From Nephrocerus scutellatus (lineage: Eukaryota; Arthropoda; Insecta; Diptera; Pipunculidae): a stretch of 64,000 bases of DNA. This document shows, piece by piece, positions 54,380 to 64,000 of this stretch (position 1 is the first letter of the stretch; each line of letters starts with the position of its first letter). The notes beneath the pieces were generated by a model. The model was given only the letters and a program-made list of their open reading frames with translations. It had not been told where the DNA came from and made no database searches. The translations under genes and the position numbers were made by a program. The stretch is taken from positions 66,391,067 through 66,455,066 of the forward strand of contig OX352763.1 in assembly GCA_947095585.1 (NCBI GenBank), in the 5' to 3' direction.

Positions 54380-55650
54380 TTGGAAATAATACATGTCTGG
54401 AGTGATGACCGCAGTGGGTCAACTACTTGTGATATCCGGTCAATCACGGACTTTTGTAGGTGCTGTGTCAGCTTGATGAGCTTGCGTAACTCCTCCCCCT
54501 TAAGATAAAGCGACGGCCACAGAGATTTCGATTGGTCTGGAGCGATATCCTCTTTCACTTCGATGATGTTCGATGTCTTCCGCTTCCTCCATAGAAATAC
54601 TAGGGCAGCTGCTACAAGTATCCCGAAGATGATTATTGTAGTGTAGGTTATGTAGCTTGTTTGGTTTGTGTCGCTGCGTAATGTCCAAACTGCTTCGTGA
54701 TTCTGCAGCTGATTAAGATGGAGTTTTTGCAGATTAAGGGTCTTGGTGACAGATTTCGCCTGGATGCTTGCATATGTTGGAGGTGCTATTCGTACTTCGT
54801 CCCAGAATAAGTTTAGGTTATCTTTGTAGGTAATGCCGTTGACTTCTACGGAACAATTCTTGTAGTGGAGTATTGCTGTGCCTGACACTTCATGGGATGC
54901 TTTACTGCAAGTGGAGTTTATTAGTGTATTTGGAACATTGATAAATATAATATAGTTTTCTTCTGGTTGGAAAATTGTTCCGATTTTGCCTGTGTCGTTT
55001 AGGTTGCATTGGGCTTCCTTGTTGTTCAATAGGCGTCCCAAACAGGTGGAGTTCCTTGTGCTTCTTGGTAAACAGGATTCTTGCAGAAATAGATGCTTTC
55101 TATTTTTGGAAATGCTTATCGTAGTACTGAATGCTTTTATATATTATGTAGGGTTGTGTTATAATTTGCTTCGTACCATTTATTGGAAGCGGTATAATAT
55201 GAAATAGGTAAAATTTCTCTTTTGATAGATTCAGTATTTTTACATTAAATATTATATTAGTGTTATTATAATAGGCTTGTAGCTCTAGTAGTTCATACAA
55301 GTGTTCATTCGAAATTATTTCAATACTTTGGTTACTCATATAGTTGTAAAGTTCATTTAGTTCAGCTTGATTTAATATTCATTTTGATATTACATTCAGT
55401 TTTGCCAGTACAATCGTTTCAGCTATATTTGTTATATGATTAGTTAAAAGGTCTATATTATATTTTATCTGACTAAGGTATTGCATCACTATTAAATTAT
55501 TTTCTTTGCGCTTCTATTTGTAATTTCATGTGTGTTTTTAGTTATAAATGTTTCAATAGTGCGTTGTTCATTATTAATGTGTGTTGTTTGGTTATTGAGT
55601 CTTTCGAGCATCTGGTTATTGAGTGTGTGTTGTTTTGACAGTGTGTTAGT
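54220..55650 (-). pseudogene. env: LTR-8 env remnant, errantivirus-like
   Basis: Frames on the minus strand cover the second half of an errantivirus-type envelope protein. Upstream pieces (55650-55340) are heptad-rich and carry stops; 55339-55100 reads the middle; 55041-54220 has a Cys-rich ectodomain, a hydrophobic anchor TYTTIIIFGILVAAALVFLW (about 54670-54600) and a basic tail KRKTSN. In the family this protein fuses membranes. The N-terminal subunit is missing, and a frame break separates the two main pieces near 55060. It may be part of an element whose gag and pol are gone. Confidence 0.7.
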
Positions 55651-55949
55651 ATATTAATACTATATAATACAAAAAAAGTCATCAAAAAATATTTATTTAA
55701 CCAAGATAAAGAAACCCATTTCCTTAGTCTTTACTAAGCTAGGTATTTACCAAAAAAAAATAACCAAAATTTATAAAAATATTTATTTAACCAAGATAAA
55801 GAATCCCATTTAAATAGTCCTTAATTATCTAGGTATTTACTAGAAATCAATCTTACTAGTAAATGGGAAAATCAAATATATATTTTTTTTTTGTATAAAA
55901 AATTTTGAGAGGAAAAAAAGTAAAAGATACTAATAATAATATATATATA
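55651..55949. repeat. ~95-bp tandem pair and AT-rich DNA
   Basis: AATATTTATTTAACCAAGAT and AAAGAA(A/T)CCCATT recur at about 55687 and 55782, each followed by CTAGGTATTTAC. No gene is seen. Confidence 0.7.
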
Positions 55950-56345
55950 GGGTGTTTTTTTGGGAGGTTTGTTTTTCCGATAGATGTCGTTTTATTTTAT
56001 GACAGTTGTTTTGACAGCTCAAAGTGGCATTTCTACTCAGTATTGTTTGGCAAATCATTATGAAAAAAAAAAAAAAAAAAATGACATTTGTGAAAAATAG
56101 TCGTGGTAGCCATATGCCAGAAATTGTGTTTAAATGTTAAATGCCAAAAAATTATCTACCAAATAAAAAAAATACGTTATATCTAACGGGTGTTTTTTTA
56201 AGAGGTTGCCGATTTTTTTTTTGAATAAAACACATATAAAATTATGAAATGACCAAAATTTTTTATTTGGTAGATAATTTTTTGGCATTTCACATTTAAA
56301 CACAATTTCTGGCATATGGCTACCACGACTATTTTTCACAAATGT

Positions 56346-56380
<35 letters not shown>

Positions 56381-56493
56381 CATAATGATTTGCCAAACAA
56401 TACTGAGTAGAAATGCCACTTTGAGCTGTCAAAACAACTGTCATAAAATAAAACGACATCTATCGGAAAAACAAACCTCCCAAAAAAACACCC
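55950..56493. mobile_element. Foldback MITE with ~230-bp inverted arms
   Basis: The element starts GGGTGTTTTTTTGGGAGG and ends with the exact inverse CCTCCCAAAAAAACACCC, flanked by TA (55948-55949 and 56494-56495) within a TA microsatellite. The arms are inverted over about 230 bp, apart from a poly(A)/poly(T) length difference, around a core that carries AACGGGTGTTTTTTTAAGAG. The arms hold no gene. TA duplications and GGGTGT ends fit a Tc1/mariner-type MITE. Confidence 0.85.
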
Positions 56494-57244
56494 TATATAT
56501 ATATCTAACAACCACAAAAAAAATCCTTAGTGTTTAATCTAATAAATATGTCCTAACAGTCATAATGAAAATAAAGAATATTTTGTAATACGAATTTATC
56601 CTACTTGAGAGGGGACCCCCTGAGCCACTCGAATTATTCAGACTATTAAACCCCGGACATGAATGCAATAAAAGAATTAAGAGAAAATTTCGAGTTTTAT
56701 TTTTGTTTAGGCTTGACTTACCCCAAAATCCAATACACCACACCCACTCCGACAGCGCTGACGAGTTCGATGTTCTGGAAAGCAATGGGGTTAATAATAA
56801 ATAAAACATTATGTTGGGGTTGAAATTACCCTCCCTAGCACTTATGGGGTTTCGCCTTGGTAGATATACAAAAGAACTTCAAAGCATTCAATTACAGGGT
56901 AATTATTGACCACCGATTTTTTTTTTTTACACAATTTTGCTACCTATGTAGCGGTTAGAGAGCCCGTTACAACCCAGAAAAGGAACAAAAAAAATTTATA
57001 AACTGTTTCTGATGAGATGTTGCGTGGTGACTTTTTTTTCTGCCAAGGGCTCCTCGTCAAGGGCATAAAAATTTCTTTTTCTGATTTCCTGTTCTCTTGT
57101 TTTATTATATTTAGATGCCGGAGTGCACAATTAACCCATTCCAAATGCGTGATTTTCACCGAAAACAAATAGTTTTATTTTTATTTTATTTTATAGTCTT
57201 ATCCGAACCAACTTGCGGATCCTCAGGTAGTGTACCGTGGGGTC
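56081..57244. repeat. 1.17-kb duplicated segment, copy 1
   Basis: It runs from ATGACATTTGTGAAAAATAG to GTGTACCGTGGGGTC and is repeated nearly without change at 57407-58572 (offset about 1326-1328 bp). It includes the right part of the foldback MITE and non-coding DNA with short frames (56534-56809 and 56944-57168 on -). Those frames are the same in both copies and show no known protein. Confidence 0.95.
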
Positions 57245-57396
57245 AACATTTTAATTCTTGGTACATTCGGGCGTCGCTGTCGCGCATGCCCATTTTAGCA
57301 AAGCACGCTATTTAATGGATCGGAACAATACAACAATTCGCTAAACACACATTAATATTTTATTTGTGTTGGTATGGTTTTAATTGTACAAAAAAA
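57244..57396. repeat. 153-bp copy of 53957-54109 between the duplicated segments
   Basis: The joint on the left shares CAACA with a preceding GGTCAACA, and the joint on the right lies in a poly(A) run. It therefore looks as if two ends were joined at short homologies. Confidence 0.9.
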
Positions 57397-57406
57397 AAAA
57401 AAAAAA

Positions 57407-57671
57407 ATGACATTTGTGAAAAATAGTCGTGGTAGCCATATGCCAGAAATTGTGTTTAAATGTTAAATGCCAAAAAATTATCTACCAAATAAAAAAAATA
57501 CGTTATATCTAACGGGTGTTTTTTTAAGAGGTTGCCGATTTTTTTTTTGAATAAAACACATATAAAATTATGAAATGACCAAAATTTTTTATTTGGTAGA
57601 TAATTTTTTGGCATTTAACATTTAAACACAATTTCTGGCATATGGCTACCACGACTATTTTTCACAAATGT

Positions 57672-57707
<36 letters not shown>

Positions 57708-58572
57708 CATAATGATTTGCCAAACAATACTGAGTAGAAATGCCACTTTGAGCTGTCAAAACAACTGTCATAAAATAAAACGACATCTATCGGAAAAACA
57801 AACCTCCCAAAAAAACACCCTATATATATATCTAACAACCACAAAAAAAATCCTTAGTGTTTAATCTAATAAATATGTCCTAACAGTCATAATGAAAATA
57901 AAGAATATTTTGTAATACGAATTTATCCTACTTGAGAGGGGACCCCCTGAGCCACTCGAATTATTCAGACTATTAAACCCCGGACATGAATGCAATAAAA
58001 GAATTAAGAGAAAATTTCGAGTTTTATTTTTGTTTAGGCTTGACTTACCCCAAAATCCAATACACCACACCCACTCCGACAGCGCTGACGAGTTCGATGT
58101 TCTGGAAAGCAATGGGGTTAATAATAAATAAAACATTATGTTGGGGTTGAAATTACCCTCCCTAGCACTTATGGGGTTTCGCCTTGGTAGATATACAAAA
58201 GAACTTCAAAGCATTCAATTACAGGGTAATTATTGACCACCGATTTTTTTTTTTTTACACAATTTTGCTACCTATGTAGCGGTTAGAGAGCCCGTTACAA
58301 CCCAGAAAAGGAACAAAAAAAATTTATAAACTGTTTCTGATGAGATGTTGCGTGGTGACTTTTTTTTCTGCCAAGGGCTCCTCGTCAAGGGCATAAAAAT
58401 TTCTTTTTCTGATTTCCTGTTCTCTTGTTTTATTATATTTAGATGCCGGAGTGCACAATTAACCCATTCCAAATGCGTGATTTTCACCGAAAACAAATAG
58501 TTTTATTTTTATTTTATTTTATAGTCTTATCCGAACCAACTTGCGGATCCTCAGGTAGTGTACCGTGGGGTC
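57407..58572. repeat. 1.17-kb duplicated segment, copy 2
   Basis: Second copy of 56081-57244. One visible change is GGCATTTAACATTT here against GGCATTTCACATTT in copy 1 (56284), along with small poly(T) length changes. Copy 2 lacks the left arm of the foldback MITE upstream of the poly(A). Confidence 0.95.
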
Positions 58573-59228
58573 CGCCATTAAATTTTTTTTTTCAGGGGCA
58601 AAATTTTGTAAGAAGCACTATTTGCACATCCCTACCGATATCGGATTATTATGATAATCGATTGAATTTTTTTTTCGCACCAAAAAGAACAATTTAACAA
58701 AAAAGTCCAAATTAATTTTCTGATAATTTCTTTATTTTTTTTCAGGGAAAACTTTTGTCAGATGCAATATTGGTACATTTCTAGCGATGTCGGGTTTTTA
58801 ATTTAAGTCGATTTCAATTTTTTTTCACTGCTTTACTAATTTTGCACAGGAAAAAAAATGGTGGGCCGCCATTATGTGGGCTATGGGCCTCCGCGCACGT
58901 AGAAACAGTACATTCCGGCGATGATAATTCCGAATTAACTTTTTAATGAAAAATTGTTTTCGATTGAGAAAATGCAAAGCACATGTTCGATTGATTTTTG
59001 CCGAACAAAAAGGAACAATTTTATAAAAAAAAGTGCAAATTAATTTTCAGCTTTTTCTTTATTTTTCAGGGAAAACTTTTGTCAGATGCAATATAGGGGG
59101 GGGGAGGAACTAATAATTATCGGTGACTATGCAGGAAAGTCGCCATCACAAAACAGGATTTCTATGGGAGATTTAACCCAAAGACCTCGGAAAGGCTAAA
59201 AACCGGTGACAAGCCTAGTACCTCAGTT
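58573..59228. other. Non-coding DNA left of LTR-6
   Basis: A motif TTTTCAGGGAAAACTTTTGTCAGATGCAATAT is present twice (about 58740-58775 and 59065-59095; only its first bases are given in each case). On the minus strand 59228-59090 follows the end of LTR-6 pol and may hold its 3' LTR start (TGTGATGGCGACTTTCCTGC at about 59147), broken at a G run (59095-59103). I cannot confirm this without the 5' LTR, which lies outside the window. Confidence 0.45.
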
Positions 59229-60395
59229 TTATTGCCTGATGTCTTTCGCATGGTATATTCCTATCTGTTTTCCCTGGTGGTCTTCAAGCATGTAATAACA
59301 GCTCCCTAATTTTTTTTTATGCGAGCTTTTAAGGAAGTTGGCGACAGTTTGGCGTTAAAACCCTTCTGCCAATTACTCTGTGCGAAGTTTCGTCGAAAGA
59401 CTTCTTGTCCCTCTCGAAAGTCCATCGGTCTCGATCTAGTGTTATACTTCCGTTCATTCACCTCATAAGCCTTTTTCATTTGATCTTTTGCCTTAGTACG
59501 GATCTGGGCCAAACCTTCCTCGTGGGGCACGAAGATATCTGGTGTTCAAGTAACTCTAATTTCCGCAAGAGTTCATAACTGTCACCGTGCACAATCATGT
59601 TCTGGCCAAACGTTAGAAAGTAAGGCGAAAATCCCGTAGAAGCGTGTACGGAACTCCGCAATGCACAGCTTATGTGGCAGAGGCCCAAATCCCAGCTTGA
59701 CTGGTCATCCCTGATGGAGGCTCGGATGGCAGCGATCAAGGAACGATTTAATCGCGCCGACGCATTCGCTTGAGGGGAATAGAGTGCCGTGTACGTATGT
59801 TTCACACCGTATGTGGCCAAAAGCTTATTAAAGTCCTTACATTTAAATTGTACTCCGTTGTCCGTAACTATGGTTTCAGGTACTCTGAAGGTGGGGAACA
59901 GGTGGTTCCTCAAATATTCAATGATGGGCTTCGCGACGAATTTCTTTAGCGGCAGCAGAAAGTGGAATTTTGTAAAATGGTCTAAGACAATTAACAATCT
60001 GATGTGACCAACCTTTGATCGTGGGAAAGGCCCAATTAAATCCATGTAAAGCCGTTGAAACGGTCTTACCGAAGTGTTTTGCTGTCCCATGGACGGTCTT
60101 AAGGAGACATTAGGGTGTTTGGTGGTTTTACACACTGCGCAACGTAATCTCGCACTTCCGCACACATGTGTGGCCAAAAGAAATGTTTTTTTATCCTTTG
60201 AAAAGTCTTATTGATACCCCCGTGTGCTGAAGTCGGGGCGTCGTGTGCTCGTTCGATCACTTTGTTCGTGAGATTCTTAGGAACCCATAACTTCCACACT
60301 GATTGTTCATGCAACTCTTCACCACGGCAGAATTCGGTCCGCTTGTACAGAAATCGATCTACTACCTTCAAATATGGCAGCATCGCGCTATTTTG
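59229..60395 (-). pseudogene. pol: LTR-6 integrase and pol tail
   Basis: The frame 60383-60099 holds the zinc region (HDAPTSAHGGINKTFQRIKK with both His, CAEVRDYVAQC region; the second Cys pair is partly altered). The frame 60177-59476 holds the core: YMDLIGPFPRSKVGHIRLLI, first Asp in VLDHFTKFHF, second in ETIVTDNGVQF, and the place of the catalytic Glu reads ASARLNRSL, with Ala (codon 59755-59757). This change would abolish strand transfer. The tail (59530-59306, then a shift) ends SCYYMLEDHQGKQIG and IYHAKDIRQ. Confidence 0.9.
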
Positions 60396-60920
60396 ATGAC
60401 TTGTCCTTTCCGGTATTCGTAATCAGAGGAGGTGAACTGTGATGAGTTCAAATCAATTTGTGGCGCTAACAAGTCAATCGAGGCGAAAACATCCTCATGC
60501 ACTCTCGACAACGCATCTGGGACTTTGTGTTCTGACCCCTTACGATGACGGATTTCAAATTTGTAACCTTGCAGCTTAAGTGCCCACCTTCCCAGCCCAC
60601 CACTGAGGTCAGTTTAGCGCATGAGCCACTGCAGAGACTCGTGATCTGTGATTACGGTGAAATCAAGTCCTTCACCGCGGCCAAGCATTCTTGCTCGGTT
60701 ACGTTATAATTACGTTGGGCCTTGTTGAGTTTCTGTGACCAATACGCAATCGCCACTTCAGAACCGTCGTCCAGGGTTTGCACAAGAACACTCCCGACTC
60801 CTGATTGACAAGCGTCGCACTGAATCATGAACGGTTTGGTGAAATCAGGGGTGTACAACACGGGAGACGAAGTAAGTTTGACCTTAAGTGCATCGAAGGC
60901 GGCCTGCGCATCACTATTTC
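60396..60920 (-). pseudogene. pol: LTR-6 RNase H
   Basis: The minus strand gives LYTPDFTKPFMIQCDACQSG (first Asp) and VGSVLVQTLDDGSEVAIAYW and SQKLNKAQRNYNVTEQECLA (Glu). A shift follows at 60660; a later piece reads the D/H region with QWLMR-like sequence near 60620 and HKVPDALSRVHEDVF near 60520-60480. The order and motif set match Gypsy RNase H, which removes RNA after copying. Confidence 0.83.
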
Positions 60921-61622
60921 ACTGAAGGCTTTTAGATTTTTTTAATAGGTCCGTCAACGGTTTACAAGTTACTGCGAAATTCGCTATGAATTTCCTATAC
61001 CAACCGGCCATGCCGAGAAAGCGTCTGAGCTGGCGCACGGTTTTCAGAACAAGGTACTTCACAATCGCTTGTATCTTATCGGGGTCCATTCTCAAACTGC
61101 CATTTCCGATGATATGGCCAAGATATCGAACCTCAGTAAGGCAAAACTTACTTTTGGCCACGCTTAGTGTCAGACCAGCCCGACGGAGATGTCTTGCGAC
61201 TTCCTGAAGTGTTTTTACATGGCTGTCAAAATCTTCGGTTATGACCAGCAGATCGTCTAGGTATACAAATACTCTATCGTGGAGGTCAGCGGGGATGACT
61301 TTATCCATCAAACGACACATGGTTTGGGGAGCGTTACATAGCCCAAAGGGCATAACCTTAAACTGGTATAATGGGCGCTTGGGAACTGAAAAGGCCGTCT
61401 TCTGTCGAGAATTTACTTCCAACGTAATTTACCAGAACGCATCCTTTAGGTCCAAGCTGGATATAAATTCTGCCCGTGGCAACCTGCTCAGAATTCCCTG
61501 GATGTGTGGGAGGGGGTACGCATCAGCAACGGTCACAGCGTTTAATTTCCGTGAGTCTGGGTAGAGCCTCACTTTTCACTCACCGGTTTCCGTACTAGGA
61601 CTACGGTGGAGCTCCACGAACT
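60919..61622 (-). pseudogene. pol: LTR-6 reverse transcriptase, nearly complete
   Basis: In the minus strand RT covers SSWSSTVVLVRKP, a shift, DSRKLNAVTVADAYPLPHIQ, FISSLDLKDAFW followed by a stop (near 61435), and then an open frame 61422-60919 with AFSVPKRPLYQFKVMPFGLC, the catalytic YLDD at about 61263-61252, and GMAGWYRKFIANFAVTCKPL. The catalytic Asp pair is intact. Two stops or shifts prevent a full-length product. Confidence 0.9.
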
Positions 61623-62312
61623 TTAGGACTCTTCAATCACCCCTAGTCGCAGCATTCGATCCAGTTCATCGAAAATCTGCTTCTCAATCGCCAGTGACAC
61701 CGGGTAGTGCCGCTGCTTTATGGCTTTACACCCGTTGGTATCGATTGTGTGTTCTACCAGTGAGGTTTTCCCCAAGCCATCGGTGTCGTAAGATGGAAAT
61801 AAGTATTTCACTGCCTCTATTCTAACTAACTGCGAATCATTCAAGTTTCTATTTTGCAAAGCATCACTCACTTGTTCGACGTTTATCTCTGAAACGATGT
61901 CTGGAGCTAGATCAAACGCCCTCCAAAATTCGATGCCTAGATATAAATCTTGGCCCAAGGATGGAACCACATACAAAGTCAACCGTTTGGCCTTGTTCCG
62001 AAAAGCGATGTCCGCTTTGAAAGACCCACAGACCGTATGAGACTTTCCATCAGCTGTTTTGAGGGATGAAACGAAACGTCTAAGAGCCACTTTGTTATGC
62101 AGGACGCTAGTCGCTAGTGACCCGCCAATGCAACTGATGGAAGCGCCGCAGTACAGTAACCCTATGTGTTCTTTCCCTAACAGTGTGACTGAAGCGTACG
62201 GTCTCGCATCATTGGTTTTGTTTAGGATCGCGCTCATTAACAAGATCCGGTTGTCTATGACCTTCTTCCAAAACTTCTTTATCCTCTTGGAGGATGGACT
62301 GGGTGACGTCGG
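61623..62312 (-). pseudogene. pol: LTR-6 protease with lost catalytic Asp
   Basis: The frame 62243-61623 starts in the protease domain. Where the catalytic D-T/S-G-A motif should stand it reads LLYCGASISCIGGSL, so the catalytic Asp is Tyr (codon 62151-62153). The later part has LGIEFWRAFDLAPDI, the helix and flap region, and the protease-RT linker ending VIEES at a stop. With Tyr there the enzyme could not cleave gag and pol. Confidence 0.85.
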
Positions 62313-63850
62313 TTACAGCCCATCCATCATTTTAAAAATTCTAGCACGAGCCAACTGGTAATGTTTGGTGCGGTTGCAGTATGGCTCTATGGAGGTCATT
62401 GTCACATCCGCTTTCCTACGAGACGTTTCTAAATTTGGGACTTTACGGTTTCTCATTAGAATCACTTTTGGTGGTGGCGAACTTATCCCCCCGGGCTGGT
62501 CAATTCTAGTAGCGCTTGGGTCTAACGTGGGTGTGAACTGGTGGTTCGGTTTACACCCCTCGTCCAGTTTCCCTGACGGTTGCATTTAGGGCAGTTGGGT
62601 TTGTAAAGATTTTTTGCCCCACAACCATAACAGAATATTCTTCGCTGTTCCAGGCACATATCAAATCGATGACCTTCGAGGTCACAGTTTCAACATACTA
62701 CCTTCTGATCTTCGTGGTAAGTGGCCCTAGGAGGATCCGGAGGCGAGTGAGTCGTTACTGGAATGACTTCCTCGTTCACCGGTCGATTCAGCTCCGCAAT
62801 CTGACGCTTAGGATATGTTTGTTTGACGATTGGCGTGGTTCGGTAAGCATCATTTAGGAAGTGTTCCCGTCGCTGAACCACTCGTCGCAGCATGGACACG
62901 GAGGAAATTTCCAAGTGAAGGATTTCATGCCGTACATCGGAACGAAGATTTCTTATTAAAATTTCTACTAGGTCCAATTCAGCGATTGGCTTTCCGAGTC
63001 TGTCTGTCAGCCTAACGATCGAGTCATGGTATTCGTCAAATGTCTCTCTGTCCCTTTGTTTCCGGCATCGAATGGCTTCGCGAATGTTATAGTCCGACCG
63101 GCTGTCCTTGTATTGTTGTCGCAGGTAGTCGATTAAATCGTCCCATACGAAAAATGGATGCGACCGGTGGAACCTCCAAAACCATTCTTTGGCTCTGCCC
63201 TTGAACAAAAGATGTACATTTTTACACAATAATTCGAAGTTTCCATCTAGACTTAGCTGAGTCATACACTGTACTTGATATATGAAATTATCCACCGTTA
63301 GACCATCCGACGATCCTTCGAATTGGAGATGCCAACTCGAGATGATGTAGGACACTTTTACGGCGGTGTTAATATCTAATTGAGATGAACGAGCTGGGAT
63401 AGAAGTGTGCGGATTTGGGTCCCTTGGTTCGAATGGCATATCGCGCGGTTGGTCTCGATAAGCTGTGAAAGATCTTGGGTGATATGCTGCAGCATTGACC
63501 CTTGAATTTGGTCGATGGAGTCATTCACCACCCGCTGTATCATAGTCACCAAATTGGACTCTCCCCGACTTTGTCGAACAGTGTTGCCTGGTAAGGATAG
63601 CCGAGTATGTATCTCAGTGACCGAAGCACCTTCTGATTTTCGTCCCAGTCCCTCATTAGCCAATGCGTCTCCAATTTGCTGACCCCTCTGTGCACTCGGC
63701 TGAAGTCGAAGTTGTGGTTTCCTTTTCGATCTATTGAGCGTGGTATGAGTATTGGTGCCATCCACTGCTTCGATGCCACCCGCGCCACTAGAACCAGGTC
63801 GGACCCCAAACGGCCGCAACGTATACAGCAAGCACGGCAGATTGCATTCG
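62313..63850 (-). pseudogene. gag: LTR-6 gag with zinc knuckles
   Basis: The frame 63439-62690 has a capsid-like domain: WHLQFEGSSDGLTVDNFIYQ, CMTQLSLDGNFELLCKNVHL and AKEWFWRFHRSHPFFVWDDL. Upstream (63831-63376) is a low-complexity region. A TGA (62690-62692) stands between the first Cys and the next residue of the zinc knuckle (C, stop, NCDLEGHRFDMC), probably from a Trp codon; a second Cys group CYGCGAKNLYKPNCPKC follows on the other side. Gag would coat the RNA. Confidence 0.87.
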
Positions 63851-63854
63851 GGGC

Positions 63855-64000
63855 AGATTGCATTCGGGGCAGATTTTCTTGCTTTTGAGGGTTTCCGTCA
63901 AGCAATATCTGGGGAAAGCGTGATTGCAAGTGGTGATAACGTTCTCCGCACTACCGTCACTACCGTTTATGTCTATTTTGCACAGTGGACATTCAAGCGA
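63855..64000 (-). pseudogene. RING-like zinc motif upstream of LTR-6 gag (edge of window)
   Basis: The frame begins at the right edge (64000) on the minus strand. It reads Cys-X2-Cys (residues 4 and 7), Cys-X-His (25 and 27, TTCNHAFPRYC), Cys (33) and Cys-X2-Cys (44 and 47), the layout of a RING-H2 finger in which the second His (residue 30) is Pro (CCC). A 16-bp tandem duplication (CTGCCCCGAATGCAAT, twice, 63842-63873) shifts the frame immediately after the last Cys, so the motif no longer continues into gag. The RING reading is by motif only; the N-terminus lies outside the window. Confidence 0.6.

Larger units (their letters stand above)
59229..64000 (-). mobile_element. LTR-6: Ty3/Gypsy element, right end beyond window
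   Basis: Reading right to left on the minus strand: a RING-like zinc motif (64000-63855), gag with zinc knuckles, protease, RT, RNase H, integrase and a pol tail with a stop at 59229-59231. Its 5' LTR lies beyond 64000. It carries several inactivating changes (stops in gag, RT; protease Asp to Tyr; integrase Glu to Ala). Confidence 0.88.

Noticed and set aside
56534..58496. Pairs of identical 91- and 74-codon minus-strand frames
   Set aside because: They are identical only because the 1.17-kb segment is duplicated. No domain, start context or codon pattern supports coding.

Overview
The window looks like a block of eukaryotic, insect-type repeat-rich DNA (probably heterochromatin or a transposon graveyard). 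I found no host protein-coding gene, rRNA or intact tRNA that I can support. The families present point to an insect, most likely a fly (Diptera): Ty3/Gypsy elements including errantivirus-like ones with env, Jockey-, CR1/L2-, I/R1- and RTE-type non-LTR elements, a Tc1/mariner, Helitrons and DINE/Helentron-like repeats. The species cannot be fixed from the sequence alone. LTR-1 to LTR-8, TIR-A and TIR-B are names I made up for this annotation.

Layout. 1-934: Jockey RT fragment, then an ~80-bp satellite. 935-9661: LTR-1, a complete but internally deleted Gypsy element on + with 5-bp target duplication TACAT. It holds a minus-strand CR1/L2-like fragment (3028-3946) and a 3.8-kb terminal-inverted-repeat element, TIR-A (4977-8786). 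9669-9952: tRNA-derived SINE; 9953-10621: more ~80-bp satellite. 10622-16987: LTR-7 remnant on -, split by TIR-B (11751-16010), which itself contains a Helitron (13291-14848). 16988-18711: second Helitron helicase remnant and an RTE tail. About 18943-47447: LTR-4 on +, broken by LTR-2 (19927-42090, minus strand, TSD ATATA). LTR-2 contains a 7.5-kb array of a 118-bp satellite and LTR-3 (31473-38182, +, TSD TTAG), whose env is broken by a mariner (35853-37156). LTR-4 is further broken by DINE copies, an I/R1-type non-LTR element (44423-46403) and an RTE element. 49053-about 53960: LTR-5 (CsRn1-like). 54220-55650: env remnant of another errantivirus-like element (LTR-8, -). 55950-58572: foldback MITE inside a 1.2-kb segment that is present twice. 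59229-64000: LTR-6 (-), whose gag runs off the right edge and is preceded by a RING-like zinc motif.

How the parts relate. Nearly every element is dead: deletions, stops and frameshifts are common, and several catalytic residues are replaced (RT YVDN in LTR-4; protease Asp to Tyr and integrase Glu to Ala in LTR-6). The nesting gives a relative order of insertion: satellite, then SINE, then LTR-1, then TIR-A; and LTR-4, then LTR-2, then LTR-3, then mariner. The observation I rate highest is that TIR-A and TIR-B, two long otherwise dissimilar non-coding elements, share the same 9-bp terminal inverted repeat TGTAATGGT and both sit between 4-bp target duplications (TGCA and AGTA). This suggests one transposon family, perhaps Ginger-like.
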